Source: Tillandsia leiboldiana
Taxonomy: Eukaryota; Streptophyta; Magnoliopsida; Poales; Bromeliaceae
Direction of reading: 5' to 3'
Length of the DNA stretch: 64,000 bases
Assembly (NCBI GenBank): GCA_029204045.2
Contig: CM055074.1
Span: forward strand, 14,187,164-14,251,163
Shown here one piece after another: positions 11,457 to 22,500 of this stretch. A program made the position numbers and the translations under genes. The stretch's first letter is position 1. Each line of letters begins with the position of its first letter. Below the pieces are notes generated by a model that saw only the letters and a list, made by a program, of their open reading frames with translations, made no database searches and was not told the origin of the DNA.

Positions 11457-12794
11457 TGTTGGGTTATGTATAATTGGATCTAAATAGGGGAAAAAATACC
11501 TAGAGGGGGTTGAATAGGTGTAAACAACAAACACTCAAAAATCTTTGCGATATAAAACCCAATGCGGAAAAATAAATAACACGCAGAGATTTTTACGTGG
11601 AAAACTCCAAACCGGAGTAAAAAACCACGGGACCGATAACACGGTGAAATCCACTAGAATTAAACACGTACAAGGTGATATACCGTACTCACAGACGACT
11701 CAACCTTTTCCATACGCTCCTAGTTGATCTTCTCCGCTCGCTCCGCAACGCTTCTCGAATCCACGATTTGCGTCCAACGCCGAATCCACGGCGTCCAACG
11801 TCGAATCCACGACGTCTGACCGAATCCACGGTCTTCACCCAGTAGCACGTCCCGAATCCACGATCGTACCTCGCTCTGAATCCACGAGAGCGGTTGCACC
11901 TTGAATCCACAAGGCCACGTGAGTCCACGCGCCGATTTGGGATAAATCGTTGATTTTTTGGGTGGTGATGATCCGCCGAATACTTAGATTAGAAATAGAT
12001 CGGAAATACCATCTAAGTATTCATTGATTTGATTCTACTCAGAATATGAGTATGAAAACCTAGAATCAAATCAATCAATATAGATGAAGAAACATAAGAT
12101 TAAATCTAGTATTTCCTTTCTTCTCTATATGTGGATCTTAGGCCATATATAGGATTTATTTGATTATGACGGCTTTTTGGATTAGCCCTAGAAAAAGAAT
12201 CATAGAGTCTATTTATAGGTTAGAAACCCTTGGAAAAAGATAAGAATCAAAAACTAACCTTTTCTGGAATTTTACAGGACGGCGATCCGGATCGGAGTTC
12301 GGCGATCCGGATTGCAGTAGCGAGAAAGACAGTTTCCAGAAAAACGAAGGTTCGGGATCCGGATCGAAGTGGCTGATCCGGATCGTTCATACATTTCACC
12401 AAACACCAGTGTTCGGGATCCGGATTGAAAAACAAGATCCGGATCGTTCATACAATTCGGTAAGAACCAGTGTTCGGGATCCGGATCAAGGAAGGCTACG
12501 ATCCGGATTGCAGTTGTGTATGAACTAACACCCTTCGGGATCCGGATTGGAATATCTGATCCGGATTCTGAACATGTCCCATGTCCAGTTTTTGATTTTT
12601 ATGCAATTACAAGATCATCCAAGTGTTTCTACACTATAAGAAGTATTCGGATCACCAAAGATATTAAGTTAAACATACCTGATCCTTTTGAATTCTTCTT
12701 TCTTGAGATTGAGTTATATGATCCAACCTTCTTTACCTTCAATCTTCAAGACTTAACCGAATTCACGAAATACGCCAACTCAAATTCCAAAACA
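11457..12794 (-). mobile_element. 3' LTR of Copia A
   Basis: On the element strand it starts TGTTTTGGAATT (the other LTR has TGTTACGGAATT) and ends AACCCAACA. It contains the ATCCGGAT array at about 12280-12560, a TATA box (CTATAAATAG) near 12212-12221, and the GTGGATTCG repeats of the leader at about 11755-11930. The 60-79 aa ORFs that recur in every LTR of this family are by-products of these repeats. Confidence 0.95.
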
Positions 12795-12806
12795 ATCTCC
12801 CCCTTT
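12795..12806 (-). other. Polypurine tract of Copia A
   Basis: AAAGGGGGAGAT on the element strand lies immediately before the LTR start. Confidence 0.85.
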
Positions 12807-13550
12807 GGCGGTTTCGTGACAAAACATAAATCCACTCAAGAAAATTCAAAAAGATATTTTTGTTGCTATCACCATACAACAAAAATTTACAATGAGATCC
12901 GAATAAAGATAGATACATGAGTTAAACTCCTAAAACAGACTCTAGACTTAGACATCTGTACTCTCTGCAAAAGAAATCATTCTTGACAAAAAAAAATCGT
13001 TAGATACCTCAAGAATTTTATGTCATTCAAAAACCATACACAGAGATGAAGTTTATACTCATTTATGCTTATCATGACATTTATACATTCAGATATGTAA
13101 TTAGATCATAATTAAAAACCAACATATCTTCTATGCAATCAAGATCCTAATGTCACAAACTTGTTAGTAAACATCAACTTGTTAGTTATATTACATGCCC
13201 AAATAGTTAGTCGAATAGTTAGTCGAGACATGCATTCAAACCAAATACAAAACCAAAAGTTGAAGTTATACTTACCTTTCAAGTTGAGGTTATACTTACC
13301 TCCATAGTTTCAAGTTTCTCACAAACATTACCTCCATAGTTTCAAGTTTCTCACAAACATTGTATCATTGTTTATACTTCTCTCTCCTCCTTTTTGTCAC
13401 AAAAGTTAGCCAAAAATTACCAAAATGGAGAGAATAGTTAACAGTTCAAGTACCAAAAGTGTGAGAACTAAAACGAAAAACTAAAACCTAAAAACCTGCA
13501 CAAGAAAAAAAATGGAAGGTCCTGCACAAGAGAATTATTAGACAAACGAC
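12807..13550 (-). other. 3' untranslated stretch between accessory ORF and PPT, with an internal PPT-like tract
   Basis: AT-rich and without a credible ORF. A second purine tract (ACAAAAAGGAGGAGAGA on the element strand, about 13379-13395) is conserved in D and F. A 32-bp direct duplication lies at 13298-13361 and is single-copy in D. Confidence 0.7.
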
Positions 13551-14999
13551 TCAAGCATCTGAATCTGAGTCATCCGAGGTGCTGTATCCCATTTTCGAGA
13601 ACATTTTCTGCATTAACTTCTTCATTGACGAGACCGTCTTAGTTAATGTGATTTGGGACGCTGTGATTATTTCGAGTTCTTCGGAGATTCGCCTCTGCTC
13701 TTTGGTGATTTGCTCCTGTTCAAAAGACAGTCTCTATTGCTGTTTGTAGATGGAGGTTACTGATGCTTCATCATCTGCTCCTGGTGCTTGATGTGATGGC
13801 GAGGCAGAGGTGCCTGCACAAGGTTTCTTTGTAGAGGAAGGAGTTGAAAGGACATGAGGCAATTTGTGAAGAGACTTCACAATTGTTGATTCATCTATCA
13901 TCCCCCAACAGTGTTGATATGATGTCGAGCTGATATCAATCTTAAACTTTTTCAAGATCCTCATGATGATCAATGGAAATGGAAGTCGTTCAGTAGGATG
14001 AGGATGCTTAACATATCTAGACATTCTATTCCAAATTATGTACGGGATGTTCATGTTCAACCCTACGGCCTCAGAAGGATGACCTAGGAGATATAAGAAC
14101 AACATTCTATCCCATCTCACTACCTTTGTCTGCAAGTTAGGGAGAATGTTGTAACACGTGATGAAGTTAAGAAATCGGTACTCAAGCGGAAGTTGTTTGG
14201 ATTTTACAGATTTACCATCTGCTGATTCAGTTCCTTCCAAACAAATTCCTTCTAACACGGTTTGCCACATGGCATTCGTCAAACTTCTTCCCATCAAAAA
14301 GTTGATCCCCGATCTGTTGGATTCCATTCCTAGGACTTCGCCGATTAATCGCGGAGTGATTGTGAGTCTCATCCCTTGGATGTTTGTGTAGAATTGCATC
14401 GAACCAAGTTGATCTTCCTGAAGATGTCTCGCATTTGTGTAAAAGGTTCTTACACGATACAAGCAATACCCAAGTAATTCCGGGAATCGGCAGACTTGAA
14501 TAAGATTAGTTTGTTCAATTAAAATCCCAAACTCTGGTGAGTGATTTCGGAGAGCTTCAATGTTGACATGTCGTTCACCGATGCATTCACGATGTTCAAA
14601 AGCTCTAAGGCGATCAGTGTTAACGAACACTTCTTCCATGCGAGGCGGGGAGTCAGGAGCTATTGGTTTGCTAACATCAGCATTTCGTGCTCGTCCAAAG
14701 CGTCGAGCCAGTCTCTTTCTCTTCACCGAGATGGACGGGGCAGTCATAGGTGCTTTTCCAGTGTCCATTGCAGTTTTTCCTTTCGAAACAACAGAGGTTT
14801 TCTGTGTCGATATTACAGGATGTGTTTCATCATCTGACAACTCATCCCAATTGACTTCATCCTTTTCAGGTTCAGATTCTGAATCTTCAAGTTGAACACA
14901 TTCTCCTTTACGAAACGGTTTCTTTGCCCTCTTTAATTTATTGGTTGCTCGAGTATGTACCATCGCAACAAGAAGAACTATGATCCATGTGAATGCCAT
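13551..14999 (-). pseudogene. Accessory 'env-like' ORF of Copia A (one nonsense codon)
   Basis: The frame opens at 14999 and would encode about 482 aa to the TGA at 13551-13553. A TAG at 13734-13736 cuts it to 421 aa. Visible parts: a short hydrophobic N-terminus (TWIIVLLVAMVH), an acidic stretch, the motif NWDEL, a basic NLS-like cluster (KRKRLARRFGRAR, about residue 93), a conserved central domain of about 230 residues (RLIGEVLGM ... RWDRMLFLYLLG ... LPFPLIIMRIL), and a predicted coiled-coil, Ser/Asp-rich C-terminus. From memory the central domain resembles the 'putative plant transposon protein' family (PF20167); this needs an HMM search. The name 'env-like' is positional only. I see no clear glycoprotein features such as a cleaved signal peptide with a downstream anchor. 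Confidence 0.8.
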
Positions 15000-15026
15000 T
15001 GCTGCAATTGCTTGTGAAAAGAAATC

Positions 15027-15409
15027 CTATGAGCAACAACTCAAGAACACGAAAAAATTATTGATTTTCAAAAATTTGAAAAATTGTACCCAAACAATCA
15101 TTATCGTGTAGAGAGACTAAGAATCAAATTAGTTTTGCAAAAAGAATTTTAAAAATAGATCAATTGCATGATTTTCGAAAATTCCCATTATATGCCCTAA
15201 AACCGAAATTTTTGAAATCGAAGCCCAAAAAACCGTTTATCTTGAGAATACCTAACATATAATCAAAACTAATCTACCTAGAGTTCTTATTTCAAAAGAA
15301 ATTTGATCAAAAACCATCCACAAACGAAATAGATACAAGAATTTCATCACGTTTTGAGGAAGAATATGAAAAACTGTGAAAAACCGAGATTTTGATCAAT
15401 AAAACTTAC
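15027..15409 (-). other. Predicted 383-bp intron in the 5' UTR of the accessory ORF (copy A)
   Basis: On the element strand the donor is AA|GTAAGT (GT at 15409-15408) and the acceptor is TGCTCATAG| at 15027, after a T-rich stretch. The ATG follows 27 nt later. The same intron, with conserved ends, is present in D (382 bp) and F (384 bp). Confidence 0.6.
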
Positions 15410-15523
15410 TTAGAGTCGAAGAACTTGAGTTTGAAAGCTTCCAAGATGGATGAAATCTAGAGAGAGAAGCTCTGGAAACTTTGGAACAAAAGATTGAAGT
15501 AAAAAGAAATCAAAACCCTTTTG

Positions 15524-15640
15524 TTCTATATAAAACCCTAGCCGCGATCCGGATCAGTTCGTGATTTCGATCCGGATCGGCTACCCGCAGAGAAAATCTG
15601 CGTTCGGGATCCGGATCGGCATGTCCAATCCGGATCGGCT
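15524..15640 (-). promoter_or_regulatory. Predicted internal promoter of the accessory ORF (copy A)
   Basis: Four ATCCGGAT palindromes between about 15545 and 15635 stand upstream, on the element strand, of TTTATATAGAAC (TATA at about 15524-15533). The same palindrome is arrayed upstream of the LTR TATA box. Confidence 0.6.
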
Positions 15641-15649
15641 CCAACTTTT

Positions 15650-16548
15650 TCTTTAGAAAATTTTAGAAAAATTCTAGAAAATCCAGAAAAAGATTGTAAG
15701 CACTTTTGTGTATCAACTTTAAACGAAAATCATCGTTTCATACAACAAGAAATAGATTATGCCAAATCTATCAATAACATCCAACAAATGAAACGAAAAT
15801 TTATAAAAATTAAATCCCTTAAAGTTGAACAACTTCAATTACATCTAACTTGATCTTATGAGTAATGCCTTTATCAAATCATCAATTCGGTAAAGAAAAT
15901 GAAATACAAAGATCAATAGATGTCTGAAATCGCAGATAAGTTAGATAATATATCTAGTCAATTTATTGAAAAGAGTGGCTCTTTGAGCATCTTTCATTAA
16001 AATTCCCACCTTATACCAACCTTGAAATTTTGACAGAGTCAAGTATTTCAACATGCATTTTATTTAATCAAACTCGAAAAACCTTACTTGGTATACATGT
16101 GGTAGCTGCACACAGTACTCGGACGACCGAGGTGGTAGCTCTTTCCTCCATGTGGTGGTAGTTTTCACACTCCTCATTGGGATGTAACTCTTTCCACATC
16201 TTTTGAGCATAATACTTTTTCTTTGACTCCCCCTCAATTGGCTATCAATTATTTAAGATATAAAGTATTCAACCAAAAATTGATCTCGATTTCATACTCG
16301 ACTAAATAGTCAAATAAGATAATAACTATACCAAGAGATCATTGAGAGAGAAATTGACTTTGATCAAAACAAAGATGAGTTACTTGACATAAATGATCAT
16401 TGCATCAAATGAAATATTATGATATCTAAAGCATAATAGATTTCTAAATATATAAAAGGATGCAGTTAAAGTCAATAAAACTAATGCTCAATTAATGTTC
16501 TATGTCTAAGCATAGATGATGAACAAAAACACAAAAACAAAACCTAAC
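15650..16548 (-). other. pol-to-accessory-ORF spacer of Copia A
   Basis: Non-coding and AT-rich. It is conserved in D and F and contains the inverted repeat CTCGGACGACCGAG at 16118-16131, flanked by GTGGTAGCT direct repeats. Confidence 0.7.
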
Positions 16549-19099
16549 CTAAACAAAAGTTTCAAAAAGATGTTGTTTCAAGGAAAGCATTCCAATTGCT
16601 TTACGCAAATGAATAAAACGTTTTTGATCCAAAGGTTTTGTTAAAAAGTCAGCTAATTGATCTTCAGTTGAAATGTAGGAAATTTGAAGAATATTTGATT
16701 CAACTAGCTCTCTAAGAAAATGATATCTAAGTTCAATGTGTTTTGTTCTAGAGTGCAACACAGGGTTTTTTGAAATGTTAATAGCACTAGTGTTGTCACA
16801 TAAAACAGTTACCGAAGTTGCTGAAATCCGGAAGTCGCTCAACACGCTTTTCATCCAAATGAGTTGAGTTGAACAACTACCCGCTGAGATATATTCCGCT
16901 TCGGCAGTCGAGAGTGCAATGCAGTTTTGCTTTTTACTATGCCATGCAACAAGGCAATGGCCAAGATAAAAACATGCACCCTCGTACTTTTCCGATCATC
17001 CACAGATCCTGCCCAATCGGCATCTGAGTATCCAATAATATCTAGACTTGTTCCCATAGGATACCAAATTCCGAAATTTACAGTTCCTTTGACGTACCGG
17101 ATGATCCGTTTCACCGCTTTCAGGTGATCCTCCTTTGGTGCTGATTGATATCTCGCGCAGATCCCAACACTAAAGGATATGTCCGGGCGACTAGCTGTGA
17201 GGTAGAGTAGACTTCCAATCATACTTCGATAGAGTTTCTCGTCTACACTATCACTAAGAGATTCACTTCCTAATCCCTTATTGCTAGTTCCCATAGGAGT
17301 AGGAAAATCTTTGGAATCTTCTAATCCGAATTTCTTTACCAACTCCTTTGCATACTTGGATTGACACAGATGGATGCCTTCATCATTTTGTTTCACTTGC
17401 AATCCAAGAAAGTATGTCAGTTCCCCCATCATAGACATCTCAAATTCGCTTTCCATGGTTTCTGCGAACTTAGAAGCATCATTATCCTATGTTGCTCCAA
17501 ATACAATGTCATCGACATAGATTTGTGCAACAATGAAGTTATCTTGATAATGCTTCACAAAGAGAGTCCGATCTGCTCCACCTCGAGTATAGCCCTTCTC
17601 CAAAAGGTGCTTTGTCAACCTTTCGTACCACGCTCGCGGTGCTTGTTTTAAACCGTAAAGAGCTTTTTTCAAACGAAAAATATGGTTAGGTAGTTTACAG
17701 TCTACAAAACCTTTCGGTTGAGCTACATAAACTTCCTCATTTAAAAACCCATTTAAAAACGCGCTCTTAACGTCCATTTGAAAGAGTTTTATTTTAAAGT
17801 GACAAGCAATAGCGAATAAGATACGAATGGACTCGAGTCTAGCAACAGGGGCGAACGTTTCATCAAAGTCTATACCTTCTATTTGAGAGTAGCCTTGAGC
17901 AACTAAACGTGCTTTGTTCCTGATGATGGTACCATCCTCATTTTTCTTGTTCTTGAAAATCCATTTAGTACCGATCACATTGTGTTGCTTCGGAGGCGTC
18001 GTTAATTCCCAGACTTTGTTTCGCTCAAACTGATGGAGCTCTTCTTGCATTGCTTCAATCTAGTAGTCATCCTGAAGAGCTTCATCGACGTTCTTTGGTT
18101 CGATCAAGGAAACGTAACAAGCGAATCCACAAACCAACTGTCTCCGAGTTTTGACTCCTTCTTGTGGGTCTCCAATGATGTTTGATTCAGGATGATTCTT
18201 GGAGATGCGTAACGTTTGATGTAATGGAGTACTCGGAGGTACATGAGATGATTCCTGCACATCAGATAAGCTTGAAGAACCATTAGATGCATCATTAATA
18301 TTGGAAGTATTATCATGAGAAGATGCATTTATAGGAGTATCATCATCAAGATAGATATCAGGGGTAGATTTATCAGATACAAAGTGGAAAGCTTCATCTA
18401 CTTTAACATTTATGGATTCTACGATCGTTTTAGATTCCAAGTTAAATACCCGATATACTCTGCTATTTGTAGAATAACCCATGAAAATCCCTTCGTCACT
18501 TCGAGAGTCAAATTTTCTAAGATTTTCGCGGTCACGTAAAATGTAACACCGACTCCCGAAGATACGAAAATATTTGATGTTTGATTTTCTACAACACCAT
18601 AGTTTATATGGTGTATTTAACGTACCCGGGAGCAAATAAACTCGATTAATAACATAGATTGCAGTGTTCACAGCTTCAGCCCAAAAATATAACGGTAAAT
18701 TCCGGCTATGAAGCATGACACGTGCCATCTCTTGTACAACCCTATTTTTGCGCTCGACTACACCATTCTGTTGAGGTGTATAGGGTGCTGAGAATTCATG
18801 TTTAATGCCATTGGAAGTGCAAAAATCAATGAATTTTGAATTTATGAATTCTCCACCTCTATCACTTCTAACACGAATGATCTTTTCATTCTTTTCAATC
18901 ATAATACGAAGGCAAATCTCGTGAAAAGAATCAAAAGTATCAGCTTTCTCTTTTAAAAATGCTACCCAAGAATACCTAGAGAAATCATCAACCAATAAGA
19001 AAATATACCATTTACCTCCCAAGGATGGTTGACGTGTCGGCCCCATTAAATCCATATGCAATAATTCCAAGGGCCGTTTGGTACCGACGTGGTTCAAGG
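16549..19099 (-). pseudogene. pol: Copia A pol: integrase core, RT, RNase H (two stops, one frameshift, N-terminal deletion)
   Basis: Open pieces are 18060-19097 (integrase core from NHVGTKRPLELLHMDL), 17487-18050 (RT with YVDDIVFGA), 16851-17456 and 16549-16854 (RNase H end). The first break is TGG to TAG after DDY (18060-18062). The second is AAG to TAG after VFGAT (about 17487). The third is a 2-nt loss at KSTSG (about 16980). Before the integrase core, protease and the HHCC zinc region are missing through the deletion shared with F. It cannot produce active enzymes. Confidence 0.93.
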
Positions 19100-21124
19100 A
19101 TGAAAGAAGAATTCACCTTTGCGTACCCAAACTTTTCGAGTTTTCGAGTACGTCGGAAATGATTGTGAAGTTGATACCTTTGGTGAAAGCGTCTTGTTTG
19201 ATCCATTGCTTTTCCTTGACGTCGTCGTCGTCTTGTTTGATGAACTACCAAGGCTCTTTTCCTTCGAATAATTTGCATTTGATTTCCGAGGAATCACCCT
19301 TTTGGTAGTCGTTGCAAGAAGTGCTTGAGTTGAGCGTTTGGCTCCCATCTTGCAATTCGTCCTTATGTGCCCTGCAATACCACAACGAAAACATACCTTA
19401 GTGCTTGACGATCCCGAGGAGGATGAAGTAGGCTTGTTGTCGTTGCTTGTCGTGAATTCCGGTGTCGGAGGAGGAGATACCGACTGAGGCACAAAGACTG
19501 TCCCAACCGAACTAAAATTGTCTTCAGTTCGATTGTATCCGAGGCCGAATTTGTTTATTTGACCAAGACCAAGAAGCTTATCCAACTTACTCATTCCTGA
19601 TGAAAATCGCTGTAAGTCATCCTTGAGTTGGAGAATGGTCTCTGTCATTTCCAATTTTTCCTGTCGGGCCTCGCCGTTGAGCTTCAAGAAGTAATTCGCT
19701 TTGTTCACCATATCTACATAATTCTTCTCGAATTGCTCATTGGACTCTTGAAGGGAAACATTTGCTTTTATCAGATTATCCCTTTCCACTTCAAGATCGG
19801 TCGAGAGAGAAGTTACCCTTTTTACTTCTTCTTCGAGATCCTGCAATCTCCCTCTCAACCCCTTGTTTTGCTTAGCCAGTTTCTTTGAATCCCTCAAAAG
19901 TTTGTGGTAGGCTAGAGCAAAATCTTCACCTTCCGAATTATCCGATTCATCATCCGTTGCAATCTTTTCAACAGTGGAGTTGGACAATGACTCGGATGTA
20001 CTTGCCATTAAGCACATGAAGGGTGAAGATGTGGACGCGTGGAACGCCATTGCGTTATCTTCTTCATCACTTGACGATGACTCATTTGACGATGAGGTGT
20101 CATCCCAAGTGACGGCTTGCATCGCCTTCTTCTTGGACGGATTCTTATTTGGACATTCCGTTGAGATATGGCCGTATCCTCGGCACTTGAAGCATTGGAC
20201 TTGTCCTTCTGTGCTTTTCTTATCCTTAGAAAAACTCTCTTGCTTTCTTGACTTGTAACTTGAAGAACCCTTGCCTTTCTTCCACTTTCCGAAGGATGGA
20301 GTTTTGCTTGAATTACCCCTTCGAAAATTTCGGCGAAACTTCCTTGTCAAGAGAGCGAGCTGCTTCTCAAAGTCCTCCATAGATAGGTTCTCGTCATCGC
20401 CTGAGGAGGATGAATCCGCGTCTTCTTCTTTTGTTGTTTTCAAAGCATAACCTGAAGACTTAGAAGAGGATGCCCTTCCCGAAGAATAGTTAGTAGGAAA
20501 TGTCATTTCATATGTTTGTAAAGAACCAACTAATTCTTCTACACGGATTTCGTCCGGGTGTTTAATAGTTTCAATGGCTGTAACCTTGGAACGAAATCTT
20601 TCAGGAAGAGTTCTTAATATTTTTCTTACAACTTTAAATTCTGGAATCTTCTCTCCCAAGTTAGCACATGAGTTTACGATGTCTTGCAATCGTGTGTAAT
20701 AGTCTGTGAACGATTCATTTTCTGCCATGAAAATAGAGTCAAACTTGCTCGTAAGCATTTGCAGTTTCTGAATCTTCACAAGGTTAGTTCCCTCATGCGT
20801 AACTTGAAGAACATCCCAGATTTCTTTCGCAGTCTCACATGCCGAGACGCGAGATAACTCAGTTTGAGACAAAGCATTAAATAGAGCATTAATCCCTTTG
20901 CCATTGTAAGAAGAAAAATCTATCTCTTCCTTGGTCCATTTCGACCTAGGTTTGATGGTGCGAACATCACCAATAAATTCAGTTGGATTAGACCATCCTA
21001 ATTCAATTGATTGCCACACCCGTTCGTCGATGGAAATTAAAAAGGCTTTCATCCGTACTTTCCAGTACGCATAATTTGTTCCATCGAAGAACGGAGGTCT
21101 GTTGATGTTTCCACCTTCAACCAT
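19094..21124 (-). CDS. gag: Copia A gag, 676 aa, open
   Basis: It begins MVEGGNINRPPFF at 21124, 34 nt inside the LTR edge, and stays open to the deletion junction, where it ends in FFFHP and a stop. It has the Copia gag domain (about residues 10-230), a CCHC knuckle CFKCRGYGHISTEC, a long predicted coiled coil (about 410-520), and a second CCHC knuckle CFRCGIAGHIRTNC. Gag packages element RNA in virus-like particles. With protease deleted it would remain an uncleaved Gag, which could still assemble and be processed in trans by an intact relative (inference). Confidence 0.9.
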   Translation of the reverse strand: MVEGGNINRPPFFDGTNYAYWKVRMKAFLISIDERVWQSIELGWSNPTEFIGDVRTIKPRSKWTKEEIDFSSYNGKGINALFNALSQTELSRVSACETAKEIWDVLQVTHEGTNLVKIQKLQMLTSKFDSIFMAENESFTDYYTRLQDIVNSCANLGEKIPEFKVVRKILRTLPERFRSKVTAIETIKHPDEIRVEELVGSLQTYEMTFPTNYSSGRASSSKSSGYALKTTKEEDADSSSSGDDENLSMEDFEKQLALLTRKFRRNFRRGNSSKTPSFGKWKKGKGSSSYKSRKQESFSKDKKSTEGQVQCFKCRGYGHISTECPNKNPSKKKAMQAVTWDDTSSSNESSSSDEEDNAMAFHASTSSPFMCLMASTSESLSNSTVEKIATDDESDNSEGEDFALAYHKLLRDSKKLAKQNKGLRGRLQDLEEEVKRVTSLSTDLEVERDNLIKANVSLQESNEQFEKNYVDMVNKANYFLKLNGEARQEKLEMTETILQLKDDLQRFSSGMSKLDKLLGLGQINKFGLGYNRTEDNFSSVGTVFVPQSVSPPPTPEFTTSNDNKPTSSSSGSSSTKVCFRCGIAGHIRTNCKMGAKRSTQALLATTTKRVIPRKSNANYSKEKSLGSSSNKTTTTSRKSNGSNKTLSPKVSTSQSFPTYSKTRKVWVRKGEFFFHP

Positions 21125-21143
21125 TGTTTACAACCCTATTCCC

Positions 21144-21155
21144 GCTCTGATACCA
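21144..21155 (-). other. Primer-binding site of Copia A
   Basis: TGGTATCAGAGC on the element strand, 2 nt after the LTR end, is complementary to initiator tRNA-Met. Confidence 0.9.
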
Positions 21156-21157
21156 CT

Positions 21158-22495
21158 TGTTGGGTTATGTATAATTGGATCTAAATAGGGGAAAAAACAC
21201 CTAGAGGGGGGTGAATAGGTGTAAACAATAAACACTCAAAAATCTTTGCGATATAAAACCCAATGCGGAAAAATAAATAACACGCAGAGATTTTTACGTG
21301 GAAAACTCCAAACCGGAGTAAAAAACCACGGGACCGATAACACGGTGAAATCCACTAGAATTAAACACGTACAAGGTGATATACCGTACTCACAGACGAC
21401 TCAACCTTTTCCATACGCTCCTAGTTGATCTTCTCCGCTCGCTCCGCAACGCTTCTCGAATCCACGATTTGCGTCCAACGCCGAATCCACGGCGTCCAAC
21501 GTCGAATCCGCGACGTCTGACCGAATCCACGGTCTTCACCCAGTAGCACGTCTCGAATCCACGAACGTACCTCGCTCCGAATCCACGAGAGCGGTTGCAC
21601 CTTGAATCCACAAGGCCACGCGAGTCCACGCGCCGATTTGGGATAAATCGTTGATTTTTTGGGTGGTGATGATCCGCCGAATACTTCGATTAGAAATAGA
21701 TCGGAAATACCATCTAAGTATTCATTGATTTGATTCTACTCAGAATATGAGTATGAAAACCTAGAATCAAATCAATCAATATAGATGAAGAAACATAAGA
21801 TTAAATCTAGTATTTCCTTTCTTCTCTATATGTGGATCTTAGGCCGTATATAGGATTTATTTGATTATGACGCCTTTTTGGATTAGCCATAGAAAAAGAA
21901 TCATAGGGTCTATTTATAGGTTAGAAACCCTTGGAAAAAGATAAGAATCAAAAACTAACCTTTTCTGGAATTTTACAGGACGGCGATCCGGATCGGAGTT
22001 CGGCGATCCGGATTGCAGTAGCGAGAAAGACAGTTTCCAGAAAAACGAAGGTTCGGGATCCGGATCGAAGTGGCTGATCTGGATCGTTCATACATTTCAC
22101 CAAACACCAGTGTTCGGGATCCGGATTGAAAAACAAGATCCGGATCGTTCATACAATTCGGTAAGAACCAGTGTTCGGGATCCGGATCAAGGAAGGCTAC
22201 GATCCGGATTGCAGTTGCGTATGAACTAACACCCTTCGGGATCCGGATTGGAATATCTGATCCGGATCCTGAACATGTCCCATGTCCAGTTTTTGATTTT
22301 TATGCAATTACAAGATCATCCAAGTGTTTCTACACTATAAGAAGTATTCGGATCACCAAAGATATTAAGTTAAACATACCTGATCCTTTTGAATTCTTCT
22401 TTCTTGAGATTGAGTTATATGATCCAACCTTCTTTACCTTCAATCTTCAAGACTTAACCGAATTCACGAAATACGCCAACTCAAATTCCGTAACA
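21158..22495 (-). mobile_element. 5' LTR of Copia A, 1338 bp
   Basis: Starts TGTTACGGAATT and ends AACCCAACA on the element strand. It has the same motif order as the 3' LTR: ATCCGGAT array, TATA box, GTGGATTCG repeats. Confidence 0.95.
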
Positions 22496-22500
22496 GCTGT

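Larger units (their letters stand above)
11457..22495 (-). mobile_element. SIRE-type Copia element A, complete with both LTRs, inserted in Tekay integrase
   Basis: Both LTRs are 1338 bp (11457-12794 and 21158-22495). The 5-bp target-site duplication GCTGT lies at 11452-11456 and 22496-22500. Order on the element strand: LTR, PBS, gag, IN core/RT/RH, spacer, accessory ORF, PPT, LTR. By eye I counted about 18 differences between its LTRs, so it is recent. Protease and the integrase N-terminus are deleted. Confidence 0.97.

Noticed and set aside
11545..11928. Small conserved ORFs of 60-79 codons that recur in every Copia LTR (also near 21246, 24817, 35579, 39406, 48465)
   Set aside because: They follow from the repetitive LTR leader and are conserved only because the LTRs are near-identical. 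They have no domain or start context.
13551..14999. Calling the accessory ORF a true envelope glycoprotein
   Set aside because: Only its position is env-like. There is a short hydrophobic N-terminus but no evident downstream membrane anchor or cleavage site, and an NLS-like cluster argues against secretion.
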